Below, piece after piece: positions 1 through 5,646 of a stretch of DNA of 10,871 bases. Every line of letters begins with the position of its first letter. Positions within the stretch are counted from its first letter, which is position 1. The notes under the pieces are model-generated. The model had not been told where the DNA came from. It worked only from the letters and a program-made list of their open reading frames with translations, and ran no database searches. The position numbers and the translations under genes were made by a program. Location: the NCBI GenBank assembly GCA_900553775.1, contig USEZ01000053.1:1-10871 (forward strand), given 5' to 3'. The stretch comes from an uncultured Slackia sp. Its GTDB lineage: Bacteria > Actinomycetota > Coriobacteriia > Coriobacteriales > Eggerthellaceae.

Positions 1-188
1 AAGTCAAGCGCACCGGGCGCAACACCCAGGGCGTGACCTTTGCCAAGCCCGACAAGGGCGACACGATTCTCTCCATCGCCCGTAACGAGGAGAAGGACGA
101 GCCCGAGGATGGCGGCGATGCCGCGGCGAACGGCACCGCCGAGACCGCACAATCCGGCGAGAATGTGAACAACGCGGACGAGGCGTGA
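1..188 (+). CDS. gyrA: DNA gyrase subunit A, C-terminal end (partial)
   Basis: This is the last 61 residues of an ORF entering from the left edge, read in the frame whose codons start at position 3 and ending in TGA at 186-188. GyrA is the DNA-cleaving and rejoining subunit of the gyrase A2B2 tetramer that introduces negative supercoils. The visible piece begins VKRTGRNTQGVTFAKP and continues with DTILSIARNEE. GR-x-TQGV is the recurring blade motif of the GyrA C-terminal beta-pinwheel that wraps DNA. The last ~35 residues are an acidic, Ala/Gly/Asn-rich tail typical of actinobacterial GyrA. The catalytic Tyr and breakage-reunion domain lie outside the window. The DUF3566 gene 69 bp downstream is the usual actinobacterial neighbour and supports the call. 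An alternative would be ParC, but this motif spelling and neighbour favour GyrA. Confidence 0.87.
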   Translation, partial: VKRTGRNTQGVTFAKPDKGDTILSIARNEEKDEPEDGGDAAANGTAETAQSGENVNNADEA

Positions 189-204
189 GCAGCGTCCTGA
201 AAAG

Positions 205-236
205 CTGGTAGCCTCGCATACAGCAGAGGCTACCGC
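205..236 (+). terminator. Intercistronic hairpin between gyrA and DUF3566
   Basis: GGTAGCCTC (207-215) and GAGGCTACC (226-234) form a perfect 9-bp stem with a 10-nt loop, 18 bases after the gyrA stop codon. No T-run follows (GCCAAGCCTG), so full intrinsic termination is doubtful. It may be a partial terminator or a 3'-end/processing hairpin in a gyrA-DUF3566 transcript. Confidence 0.5.
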
Positions 237-257
237 CAAGCCTGTTAAGGAGAAACG

Positions 258-824
258 ATGAGCGAGAATCTCGAAGACAACGAGCCCCGGATCATACCGC
301 CGGCAGTCGGCAATACGCAGAACGAGCATGTCGAGCCGCTGATCGGTACTGAGCACGCTCCCCGCGTGGCACGCTCCGTGTCCAGCGATCCGGAAGAATC
401 CGCGTTGCCTTCTTCAGGTGCCGCCACTCCCGTGCGTCCGGCACCTCGCCGTAGCGCCCCCAGGGCTCGCCGCATGAGCTTGTCGCTGACCCGCGTGGAT
501 GCTTGGTCCGTGGCCAAGGTGACGTTCATGCTGTCCATCGCCGTGGCAATTATTCAGGTCGTTGCCTCCGCGATCGTATGGGTGCTGCTTGATGTGGTCG
601 GTGTATTCAGCCAGATTACGCAGATTGTGTCTTCCACCGGTCTTGATGCAGGCGGTTTCGATCTCAAGAACGTGTTGTCCCTTACCACCGTGGTCTCCGG
701 CGTCACCATCTTCTCGATTGTCGAAGTGGTGATCTTCACTCTGCTGGCCACCATTGCGGCACTGATCTACAACGTGGTCAGCTCTCTGGTCGGCGGTGTG
801 CACGTTACGCTCGGCGACGACTGA
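258..824 (+). CDS. DUF3566 domain membrane protein downstream of gyrA
   Basis: This 188-residue protein has a strong ribosome binding site (AAGGAGA, 247-253) five bases before ATG 258, which fixes the start. Residues 1-70 are polar and Pro/Ser/Arg-rich, probably disordered and cytoplasmic. From about residue 72 the DUF3566 domain begins (RRMSLSLTRVDAWSVAKVTF). It has two hydrophobic segments, at roughly residues 90-115 and 150-178, the first followed by VWVLLDVVGVF. The protein ends in VGGVHVTLGDD, a typical DUF3566 ending. In actinobacteria this family usually sits directly after gyrA, as here; its biochemical role is unknown. The 69-bp gap and lack of an obvious promoter suggest readthrough from gyrA. 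The likely transcript end is the long-loop hairpin at 856-917. The family call is firm; the function is not. Confidence 0.85.
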   Translation: MSENLEDNEPRIIPPAVGNTQNEHVEPLIGTEHAPRVARSVSSDPEESALPSSGAATPVRPAPRRSAPRARRMSLSLTRVDAWSVAKVTFMLSIAVAIIQVVASAIVWVLLDVVGVFSQITQIVSSTGLDAGGFDLKNVLSLTTVVSGVTIFSIVEVVIFTLLATIAALIYNVVSSLVGGVHVTLGDD

Positions 825-855
825 TATAGCTATACTGACGGAACTCTCCTCAGTG

Positions 856-917
856 AACCGCACCCCGGTTGTTGGACTGAAGTAATTCAGATTCGATGAT
901 CGGAGGTGCGGTTTCTT
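856..917 (+). terminator. Probable terminator after DUF3566, long loop
   Basis: AACCGCACC (856-864) pairs perfectly with GGTGCGGTT (905-913), and TTTCTT runs through the 3' end of the stem. The 40-nt loop contains a smaller hairpin, CTGAA-GTAA-TTCAG (876-889), which would bring the arms together. It starts 32 bp after the DUF3566 stop and is the best candidate end of the gyrA-DUF3566 transcript. Confidence 0.55.
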
Positions 918-930
918 ATGTGTGGGGATC

Positions 931-1240
931 GCAGGCGTCGTTGCTGGGCCGAGACTTGGGACTCCGGCGACGCTGGGGGTGGCAGGCGTCGGTGTTGGGA
1001 CAGATTTTGTATCTCTGACGACGCTGTGGAGGGCTTACCGTCGTCAGCGGTACAGATCTTGGAGTTCTGCCGACGCTGAGGGTGCGTTCTGTGTCGTATG
1101 CGTCCAATTCTTGGCCCTCTGCCGACGCTGGGCCCAGCAAGCGTCGTTGCTGGGCCAAGTTTTGGACTGCCGCCGACGCAGAGAATGCACACAGTGGTGT
1201 TGGTCTGCCAGCGTGTGGCAGCTTGGCGCCGCTGGGGGGG
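931..1240. repeat. Degenerate ~51-bp tandem repeat array, each unit an interrupted palindrome
   Basis: Five clear units and one decayed unit lie head to tail. The right-hand arm CGACGC recurs at 968, 1019, 1071, 1123 and 1174, a spacing of 51, 52, 52 and 51 bp. A weaker form (CGCCGCTG) lies near 1227. The left-hand arm GCGTCG, or a one- to two-base variant, occurs at 935, 986, 1038 (CCGTCG), 1091 (GTGTCG) and 1141. Since GCGTCG is the reverse complement of CGACGC, each unit can fold into a stem around ~27 nt. Units 1 and 5 share the 16-mer at 935-950 and 1141-1156 exactly. The ORFs crossing the array on both strands translate to low-complexity repeats (QRRQ, SADA) and have no good ribosome site, so I regard them as non-coding. 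This looks like a dispersed intergenic repeat family; I cannot name it. Confidence 0.8.
1131..1156. repeat. Perfect 10-bp inverted repeat with GCGTCG loop
   Basis: GGCCCAGCAA (1131-1140) and TTGCTGGGCC (1147-1156) are exact reverse complements separated only by GCGTCG. The hairpin straddles the junction of repeat units 4 and 5, so this junction can fold in a way the others cannot. No T-run follows, so it is not an obvious terminator. Confidence 0.8.
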
Positions 1241-1280
1241 GGTCATGAGTCCCATTCCAACTCCCCCTTATTGACCACTT

Positions 1281-1320
1281 AGGGGTGCATCCCAACACAT
1301 GGGGTGCACCCCTTTTTTCT
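1281..1320 (+). terminator. Strong rho-independent terminator, plus strand
   Basis: AGGGGTGCATCCC (1281-1293) pairs with GGGGTGCACCCCT (1301-1313) over 13 bp with one T-G pair, leaving the 7-nt loop AACACAT. Six Ts follow (1313-1318). Only the plus strand has the T-run. No plus-strand gene lies between this terminator and the hairpin at 856-917, so it ends either readthrough from DUF3566 or an unannotated transcript across the repeat array. Confidence 0.85.
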
Positions 1321-1506
1321 TGTTGTGCTACGGGGTTCCAGTCGCATTTTTTTCGGTGATATTTTGAACGCGAAGACAGGCTGGGAAATGCCCGATAGTC
1401 GTGTTCCCCTCAGCAGGTGAAGCCCTGCTTTCAGGCTGCAAAACCGACTCGGGTGTTCCGAAAGCGGCTTTCGTTGTTGTACATCGATACATAAGAGAGA
1501 ACACCC
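1321..1506 (+). promoter_or_regulatory. Leader and promoter region of the pectinesterase, with nested hairpins
   Basis: This 186-bp gene-free stretch lies between the terminator and the pectinesterase start. AGCAGG/CCTGCT (about 1420-1436) is enclosed by CAGC/GCTG. CGAAAG-CGG-CTTTCG (1459-1473) is a tight hairpin followed by TTGTTGT, 27 bases before the ribosome site, and resembles an attenuator. I searched by eye for TPP, cobalamin and other common riboswitch signatures. GGTGAAGCC near 1425 recalls part of a cobalamin element, but the conserved GCCACTG box is absent, so I do not call a riboswitch. No convincing -35/-10 pair was seen. The ribosome site is a weak AGAGAG (1495-1500) ahead of ATG 1507. 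Confidence 0.35.
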
Positions 1507-2220
1507 ATGAAAAACACCATTATTCGTGCTGCCGGTGTGCTGTTGGCTGCAAGCATGATATTTGGCGGTGCGGCAGCCACTGCATCGGCCGCGGAAGCAA
1601 CGTCGCCGAGCACCGGCACCACCAGCAGCACGCAAGCCGCGGAATCCATCAATCGCGAATGGGTGCTGAATCCTGCGAACAACACTGAGCTGGCGGCTCT
1701 CGGCACTATACAAGGCGGATCCCAGACGTTCGACGGGCTGACCATCGATGCCACTGCAAACGGTGCCAAGTTTGCGCCGCGCGCCAATGACACCCAGATC
1801 AACGCCGGAACCATCATCAGCATCCCGGTGCCAGCCCACACCAATACAGCCACCATCACCCTTGCGTTGTCCGGCGGCACCACCACTATTACCGCGGATG
1901 CCGGTGAAGTGAGCAGCGACAACACAGTTATCGCCTTGCCTGCTGCGGAGTCGGCTCGTACGGTAAACGTCACCTTCACTGCCCAGACCTATCTCAACGG
2001 CATCGCCCTTGCCGAACAGCAGCCGGAACCCGAGTTCCCCGGTACGCCCACGGTCGCGGCCAAAGACACGAACTGGGACTTCACGGAAACCGGCATCGAT
2101 CGACCGGCCGTGCAGGGCCTACCGACAACTACCAAGGCGTCGCCATCGACGCTCGGGCGCAAGGCGTCAAGTTCAACCCGCGTACTACCGCGGCAAGCGG
2201 CGGCAGCGATACTCAGGTGA
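1507..2220 (+). CDS. Pectinesterase, N-terminal fragment (signal peptide and accessory repeat)
   Basis: This is the 5' reading frame of a gene that appears split by a frameshift. Residues 1-29 are a Sec signal peptide: MKN, a hydrophobic core (IIRAAGVLLAASMIFGGAAA), then ATASAAEA with likely cleavage after ASA. Residues about 49-170 form a beta-rich accessory domain containing QTFDGLTIDA, KFAPR and DTQINAGTIISIPVPA. From residue 187 (KDTNWDFTETGIDRPAVQG) a second copy of the domain starts, but after VQG the translation turns to Thr/Ser/Arg-rich nonsense and stops at 2218-2220. As it stands this fragment would be secreted without catalytic domain or cell-wall anchor. The accessory repeat resembles domains found beside carbohydrate-active enzymes in gut actinobacteria, and carbohydrate binding is only a guess. 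The start is supported by the signal peptide more than by its weak ribosome site. Confidence 0.75.
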   Translation: MKNTIIRAAGVLLAASMIFGGAAATASAAEATSPSTGTTSSTQAAESINREWVLNPANNTELAALGTIQGGSQTFDGLTIDATANGAKFAPRANDTQINAGTIISIPVPAHTNTATITLALSGGTTTITADAGEVSSDNTVIALPAAESARTVNVTFTAQTYLNGIALAEQQPEPEFPGTPTVAAKDTNWDFTETGIDRPAVQGLPTTTKASPSTLGRKASSSTRVLPRQAAAAILR

Positions 2221-3803
2221 ACGCTGGAACCATCCTGTACATTCCGGTCGCACAGGCCGAGGGCGGCGCTACAGTCACCGTGAAGGGCCAGCTGTACGGT
2301 CCTACGCTCAAGCTCGACGGTACGGACATCACCACCGGCACTGCTGTAACCATCGCAACCGACAGCACGCGCTACGTGCCGCTCTCCGTTGAAGGCACGG
2401 GCAGCCTGTACCTGACCGGCATCGCCATCGACTACGCGGCCGGCTCCCCCGCCGCCACCAGCCACACGGTCACCGTGGGCCCGAACGGCCAGTACCGGAC
2501 CATTCAAGCCGCTCTGGATGCTAACGACTCTTCCGAAACCGACCGACTAGTGCTGAAGATCACTCCGGGCGACTATCGCGAGAAGATCACCGTGACCAAG
2601 CCGGGCGTCACCTTCGCCAACGCCGACGTGACCGCCAAGCGCGCGGTGACGATTCGCGCCAGCTACTATTCGTCCAACACATTCGATGCCGACGGCAAGT
2701 TTGTGCCGCAGGATGAATTCGACCTTGGCACCAACAAGTGCGCCACCGTGACCATTGGCGCGGGTGCCACAGGTTTCTCCGCCTACGGCATCACCTTCCA
2801 GAACGATTACAACGTGGTGGATCACACGGCGGCGGGCGAGCAGACGCCGGCCGTGGCGCTGAACACCCAGGCAGACAAGGTGTACCTGAAGAACAGCCGC
2901 ATCATCGGCCGTCAGGACACTCTGTACGTGCAGGGCGCCGGCAACCGCGTGTACGTGGACGGCGGCTACATCGAAGGCACGGTTGATTTCGTGTTCGGCG
3001 ACGCCAACGCCTACTTCGCCGGCACCGAGCTGCACATGGCCGCGTTCGCCGGCAAGAACAACGGCTACTTCACCGCCGCCAACACCAAGAAGTCCGGCGT
3101 GGGCCTGGTGTTTGACCGCTGCAACTTGACCGTTGCCGCAGCATATGACGACGATGCCAAGCTTTCGCTGGGCCGCCCGTGGCAGACGTTCGCGCAGTAC
3201 ACGCAGGTGCGTAAGGGCGACGGCAGCAGCTATGTGACCGGCGTGGATTTGGGTACGAAGAACTCGGCGTATACGGACACTTCCTCGGCCGTGACCTACC
3301 TCGACAGCACGATGTCCAGCAAGATCACCAAGAATCGTTGGAATGTGTGGACCAGCAAGAACCAGAGCGGCAAAAGCGTGGACGTGACCTTCCACGATGA
3401 TGTGCGATTCGCGGAATACGCCAGCCACGATGAAACCGGCGCGCTGCTTGATCCGGCTGATTATAAGAACGTCGTGCTCGGCTCGATGTCTGCTTTGGAT
3501 GAGGCTCAGGTGCAGGCGAAGCGTGCTGAATTGCTCGCGGCACTGGGCTTCGGCTCGGCGGCTGGTCAGTGGGTTGTGCCGGATGGCGCGTGGCCATTCG
3601 CTTACGACCCGAACTACTCGACCGGCACTGATGTGCAGCCGACTCAGCCGGGCGGCAACGCCTCGCCTAACGCGGATTCGGCGGCCAAGGCCGACACCAT
3701 GCCGGAAACCGGCTCGGCCATCATTGCGGTGGTTGTAGTCGCCGTGCCGCTGCTCGTTGCTGGCTTGGCGCTGGTAGCAGTGCGCCGCAATCGCCAGCAG
3801 TGA
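2217..3803 (+). CDS. Pectinesterase, C-terminal fragment (CE8 catalytic domain and MPETG anchor)
   Basis: Pectin methylesterase hydrolyses methyl esters of homogalacturonan, releasing methanol and leaving pectate for lyases and galacturonases. Numbered from GTG 2217, residues 1-75 complete the second accessory repeat. The CE8 right-handed beta-helix begins near residue 85 (HTVTVGPNGQYRTIQAALDA). Its signatures are RQDTLYV with Asp234, GTVDFVFG with Asp257 and LGRPW with Arg320, the two catalytic Asp and the conserved Arg of the family. The C-terminus has a polar linker, MPETG (495-499), a hydrophobic helix and the basic tail RRNRQQ, which is a sortase sorting signal in LPXTG style with Met for Leu. 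The product should therefore be wall-anchored. GTG 2217 overlaps the upstream stop (GTGA), but that Val lies inside the second repeat, so it is an artefact of the frameshift and not a real start. Confidence 0.85.
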   Translation: MNAGTILYIPVAQAEGGATVTVKGQLYGPTLKLDGTDITTGTAVTIATDSTRYVPLSVEGTGSLYLTGIAIDYAAGSPAATSHTVTVGPNGQYRTIQAALDANDSSETDRLVLKITPGDYREKITVTKPGVTFANADVTAKRAVTIRASYYSSNTFDADGKFVPQDEFDLGTNKCATVTIGAGATGFSAYGITFQNDYNVVDHTAAGEQTPAVALNTQADKVYLKNSRIIGRQDTLYVQGAGNRVYVDGGYIEGTVDFVFGDANAYFAGTELHMAAFAGKNNGYFTAANTKKSGVGLVFDRCNLTVAAAYDDDAKLSLGRPWQTFAQYTQVRKGDGSSYVTGVDLGTKNSAYTDTSSAVTYLDSTMSSKITKNRWNVWTSKNQSGKSVDVTFHDDVRFAEYASHDETGALLDPADYKNVVLGSMSALDEAQVQAKRAELLAALGFGSAAGQWVVPDGAWPFAYDPNYSTGTDVQPTQPGGNASPNADSAAKADTMPETGSAIIAVVVVAVPLLVAGLALVAVRRNRQQ

Positions 3804-3860
3804 TTGAAAGCGTTGCTGCGAACCGGACCTGGTGACCTTGTAGACGGGGGGCTATCTCCG

Positions 3861-3907
3861 TTGAAAGAGGTACATTGATGGCTTTGCAGAAAGCCAACTG
3901 CTTTCAA
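3861..3907 (+). repeat. Nested inverted repeats after the pectinesterase
   Basis: TTGAAAG (3861-3867) pairs with CTTTCAA (3901-3907). Inside it GGCTTT-GCAG-AAAGCC (3880-3895) forms a 6-bp stem with a 4-nt loop. The structure starts 57 bp after the pectinesterase stop. There is no T-run, so it is recorded only as a structured 3' region. Confidence 0.5.
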
Positions 3908-3925
3908 AGGGGTACCTGAACCACG

Positions 3926-3975
3926 AAACCTCGAGTATAAGCGTTGCAATGACGGCGTTTATACTCGGGGTTTCC
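3926..3975 (+). terminator. Terminator-like 15-bp stem downstream of the pectinesterase
   Basis: AAACCTCGAGTATAA (3926-3940) pairs with TTATACTCGGGGTTT (3959-3973) along its whole length with one T-G pair. The loop is 18 nt and the stem itself ends in TTT. It is the strongest hairpin after the pectinesterase and probably ends that transcript. A-rich and T-rich stem ends would let it work in either direction. Confidence 0.65.
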
Positions 3976-4100
3976 CATATTCAGTACCCCTCTGAATGCA
4001 GTTAGCTTGGATCGATGATCATATCCAAGAATTCACTCGTATAGTGGTGCGTAATGCTTACGTATTTGGGATAGCACTTGTTGCTCGTTGTACATATAGC
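3976..4100. other. Gene-free stretch with a small inverted repeat
   Basis: No ORF with a credible ribosome site or composition is visible on either strand. CTTGGAT (4006-4012) and ATCCAAG (4023-4029) form a 7-bp inverted repeat around CGATGATCAT. This is the most A+T-rich stretch of the window and nothing else in it is recognisable. Confidence 0.4.
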
Positions 4101-4136
4101 AATGCCCTTGCCTCCTCACGGGGAAGCAAGGGCATT
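4101..4136 (-). terminator. Hairpin 3' of gdhA, probable terminator
   Basis: AATGCCCTTGC (4101-4111) and GCAAGGGCATT (4126-4136) are perfect reverse complements (11 bp) with a 14-nt loop. It lies ~65 bp past the gdhA stop, read on the minus strand. The bases after the stem on that strand (GCTATATGT) are not a clean T-run, so the assignment rests on stem strength and position. Confidence 0.55.
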
Positions 4137-4140
4137 ACGC

Positions 4141-4191
4141 TACTGCTTAGTACTGCTTAGTATTGCTCAGCACTGCTCAGCGATTGCTCAG
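4141..4191 (-). repeat. Decamer tandem repeat in the gdhA 3' untranslated region
   Basis: On the plus strand TACTGCTTAG occurs twice (4141-4160). TATTGCTCAG (4161-4170), CACTGCTCAG (4171-4180) and, after a 2-base offset, ATTGCTCAG (4183-4191) follow. That is five copies of a 10-bp unit, YAYTGCTYAG, in 51 bp. The block lies between the gdhA stop and its hairpin, so it would be transcribed with gdhA. Confidence 0.85.
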
Positions 4192-4200
4192 CGGCAAGCG

Positions 4201-5535
4201 TCACAGCACGCCCTGGGCAACCATGGCGTTGGCGACCTTGACGAAGCCTGCGGCGTTGGCACCGAGCATCAGGTCACCCTCGTGACCGTATTCCTTGGCG
4301 GCGGCCAGGGAGTTGGCGACGATTTCTTCCATGATGGACTTGAGCTTGGCGTCGACCTCTTCGAAGGTCCAAGACAGGCGGTAGCTGTTCTGGCTCATCT
4401 CCAGGCCGGAGACGGCCACGCCACCGGCGTTGGCAGCCTTGGCCGGGCCGTACAGCACGCCGTTCTTCTGGTAGACCTCGATGGCCTCCGGGGTGGACGG
4501 CATGTTCGCACCCTCGACGACCACGGTCACGCCGTTGTCCACGAGCTTCTGTGCGGATTCGCCATCAACCTCGTTCTGGGTGGCGCACGGCAGAGCGATG
4601 TCGCCCTTGACGGTCCACACGCCCTTGCTGCCCTCGTGGTACTCGGAGCCCGGAACGCGCTCGGCGTATTCCTTGATGCGGCCGCGCTCGACTTCCTTGA
4701 TCTGCTTGACCACGTCGAGCTTGATGCCTGCGGAATCGTGCACCCATCCGGTGGAATCGCTCATGGTCACCACTTTGGCGCCGAGCTGCTGCGCCTTTTC
4801 GGCGGCATAGATCGCTACGTTGCCGGCGCCCGAGATGCAGACGGTCTTGCCTTCGAGCGAATCGTCTCGCTGGGCCAGCAGTTCCTGCACCAGATACACC
4901 AGGCCGTAGCCGGTGGCCTCGGTGCGGGCGAGCGATCCGCCGAACGAGAGGCCCTTGCCGGTGAGGACGCCGGTCCATTCGTTGCGAAGGCGCTTGTACT
5001 GGCCGAACATGTAGCCCACTTCGCGCCCGCCTACGCCGATGTCGCCTGCGGGAACGTCGGTGTCGGCACCGATGTGGCGGGAAAGCTCGGTCATGAAGCT
5101 TTGGCAGAAGCGCATGACCTCGGCGTCGGATTTGCCTTTGGGGTCGAAGTCGGATCCGCCCTTGCCGCCGCCCATCGGAAGCGTGGTCAGGCTGTTTTTG
5201 AAGCACTGCTCGAATCCGAGGAATTTCACGATGGACAGGTTGACGGAAGGATGGAAGCGGATGCCGCCTTTATAGGGACCCAGGGCGCTGTTGTACTGCA
5301 CGCGATATCCGCGGTTCACCTGCACCTTGCCTTGGTCGTCCACCCAGGGCACGCGGAACATCACCGCGCGCTCGGGCTCTACCAGGCGCTCGAGCAGGCC
5401 TGCCTGCTCGTATTCGGGATGGGCTGCCAAAGCGGGCTCGATGGAGGTCAACACCTCGGTGACGGCTTGGATGAACTCAGGCTCGTGGGCGTTTTTCGCC
5501 TTGACCTGCTCGATGACGCGTTGGGCGTAAGACAT
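4201..5535 (-). CDS. gdhA: Glutamate dehydrogenase, NADP-type
   Basis: This 444-residue protein has the usual length of hexameric bacterial GdhA. It catalyses reductive amination of 2-oxoglutarate with ammonium to L-glutamate in the cytoplasm. Visible motifs are GPYKGG (Lys89), the CFKNSL segment (Lys113), PMGGGKGGSDFDPKG with catalytic Lys125, PAGDIGVGGRE with catalytic Asp165, and the Rossmann glycine motif SGAGNVA (236-241). SDSTG (259-263) lies at the cofactor-specificity strand; together with length and overall pattern it fits the NADP(H) biosynthetic type, though this is inferred. The start is well supported by AGGAGG (plus-strand CCTCCT, 5541-5546) five bases upstream of ATG 5535. The gene is a single unit, with a 3' decamer repeat block and hairpin. 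Codon choice appears to shift along it: the 3' two-fifths favour CTG/AAG/GCC, the 5' part includes AAA, GAA, TCG and CTT. This matters for the chimera question. Confidence 0.95.
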   Translation of the reverse strand: MSYAQRVIEQVKAKNAHEPEFIQAVTEVLTSIEPALAAHPEYEQAGLLERLVEPERAVMFRVPWVDDQGKVQVNRGYRVQYNSALGPYKGGIRFHPSVNLSIVKFLGFEQCFKNSLTTLPMGGGKGGSDFDPKGKSDAEVMRFCQSFMTELSRHIGADTDVPAGDIGVGGREVGYMFGQYKRLRNEWTGVLTGKGLSFGGSLARTEATGYGLVYLVQELLAQRDDSLEGKTVCISGAGNVAIYAAEKAQQLGAKVVTMSDSTGWVHDSAGIKLDVVKQIKEVERGRIKEYAERVPGSEYHEGSKGVWTVKGDIALPCATQNEVDGESAQKLVDNGVTVVVEGANMPSTPEAIEVYQKNGVLYGPAKAANAGGVAVSGLEMSQNSYRLSWTFEEVDAKLKSIMEEIVANSLAAAKEYGHEGDLMLGANAAGFVKVANAMVAQGVL

Positions 5536-5595
5536 ACGTGCCTCCTGTTGTCGATTGCGCGAGGTGCAGACCGCATCCCGCCTTCGTCAGCGACG

Positions 5596-5625
5596 TACTC
5601 TATCAGATTGGAGCGGCTTGTCTGT
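5596..5625 (-). promoter_or_regulatory. Candidate gdhA promoter
   Basis: On the minus strand TGATAGAGT (plus 5597-5605) resembles an extended -10 element (TG-n-TAGAGT), about 60-70 bases before the gdhA start. No good -35 was found, which extended -10 promoters can tolerate. It is a weak call. Confidence 0.25.
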
Positions 5626-5646
5626 TTCGGCGTTGTTACGGTGCTT

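Larger units (their letters stand above)
1507..3803 (+). pseudogene. Full pectinesterase gene, frameshifted by an apparent 1-base loss near 2118
   Basis: Reading frame 1 (from ATG 1507) is meaningful up to VQG at 2110-2118. Reading frame 0 is meaningful from PTDNYQGVAIDA at 2118 onward. Restoring one C in GGGCCT (2115-2120) gives VQG-PTDN-YQGVAIDA. This matches the first repeat copy, IQG-GSQT-FDGLTIDA, with exactly four residues between the two anchors. The restored protein is about 765 residues: signal peptide, two accessory repeats, CE8 pectin methylesterase domain, Gly/Asn/Ser linker and MPETG anchor. The rest of the gene shows no decay and keeps its catalytic motifs. I therefore think this is either a sequencing error in a short homopolymer or a very recent mutation, not an old pseudogene. 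Confidence 0.72.

Noticed and set aside
825..920. tRNA gene after the DUF3566 gene
   Set aside because: tRNA genes often follow gyrA in actinobacteria, but no T-arm (GGTTCGAATC-like), anticodon arm or acceptor pairing is present here.
931..1180. CRISPR array
   Set aside because: Repeats are head-to-tail with diverged loops and only 6-base conserved arms. There are no near-identical repeats with unique spacers and no cas genes nearby.
887..1298. Several ORFs on both strands across the repeat array
   Set aside because: They translate the 51-bp repeats into low-complexity sequence (QRRQ or SADA-like), no frame is favoured, and none has a good ribosome site.
1415..1445. Cobalamin riboswitch from GGTGAAGCC
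   Set aside because: Only one of the boxes is similar. The conserved GCCACTG box and the overall spacing are absent.
2217..2220. GTGA overlap between the two pectinesterase frames as translational coupling
   Set aside because: The GTG is the Val of DTQVNAGTI in the second repeat domain, and the frame is already meaningful ~33 codons upstream of it. Frameshift explains everything.
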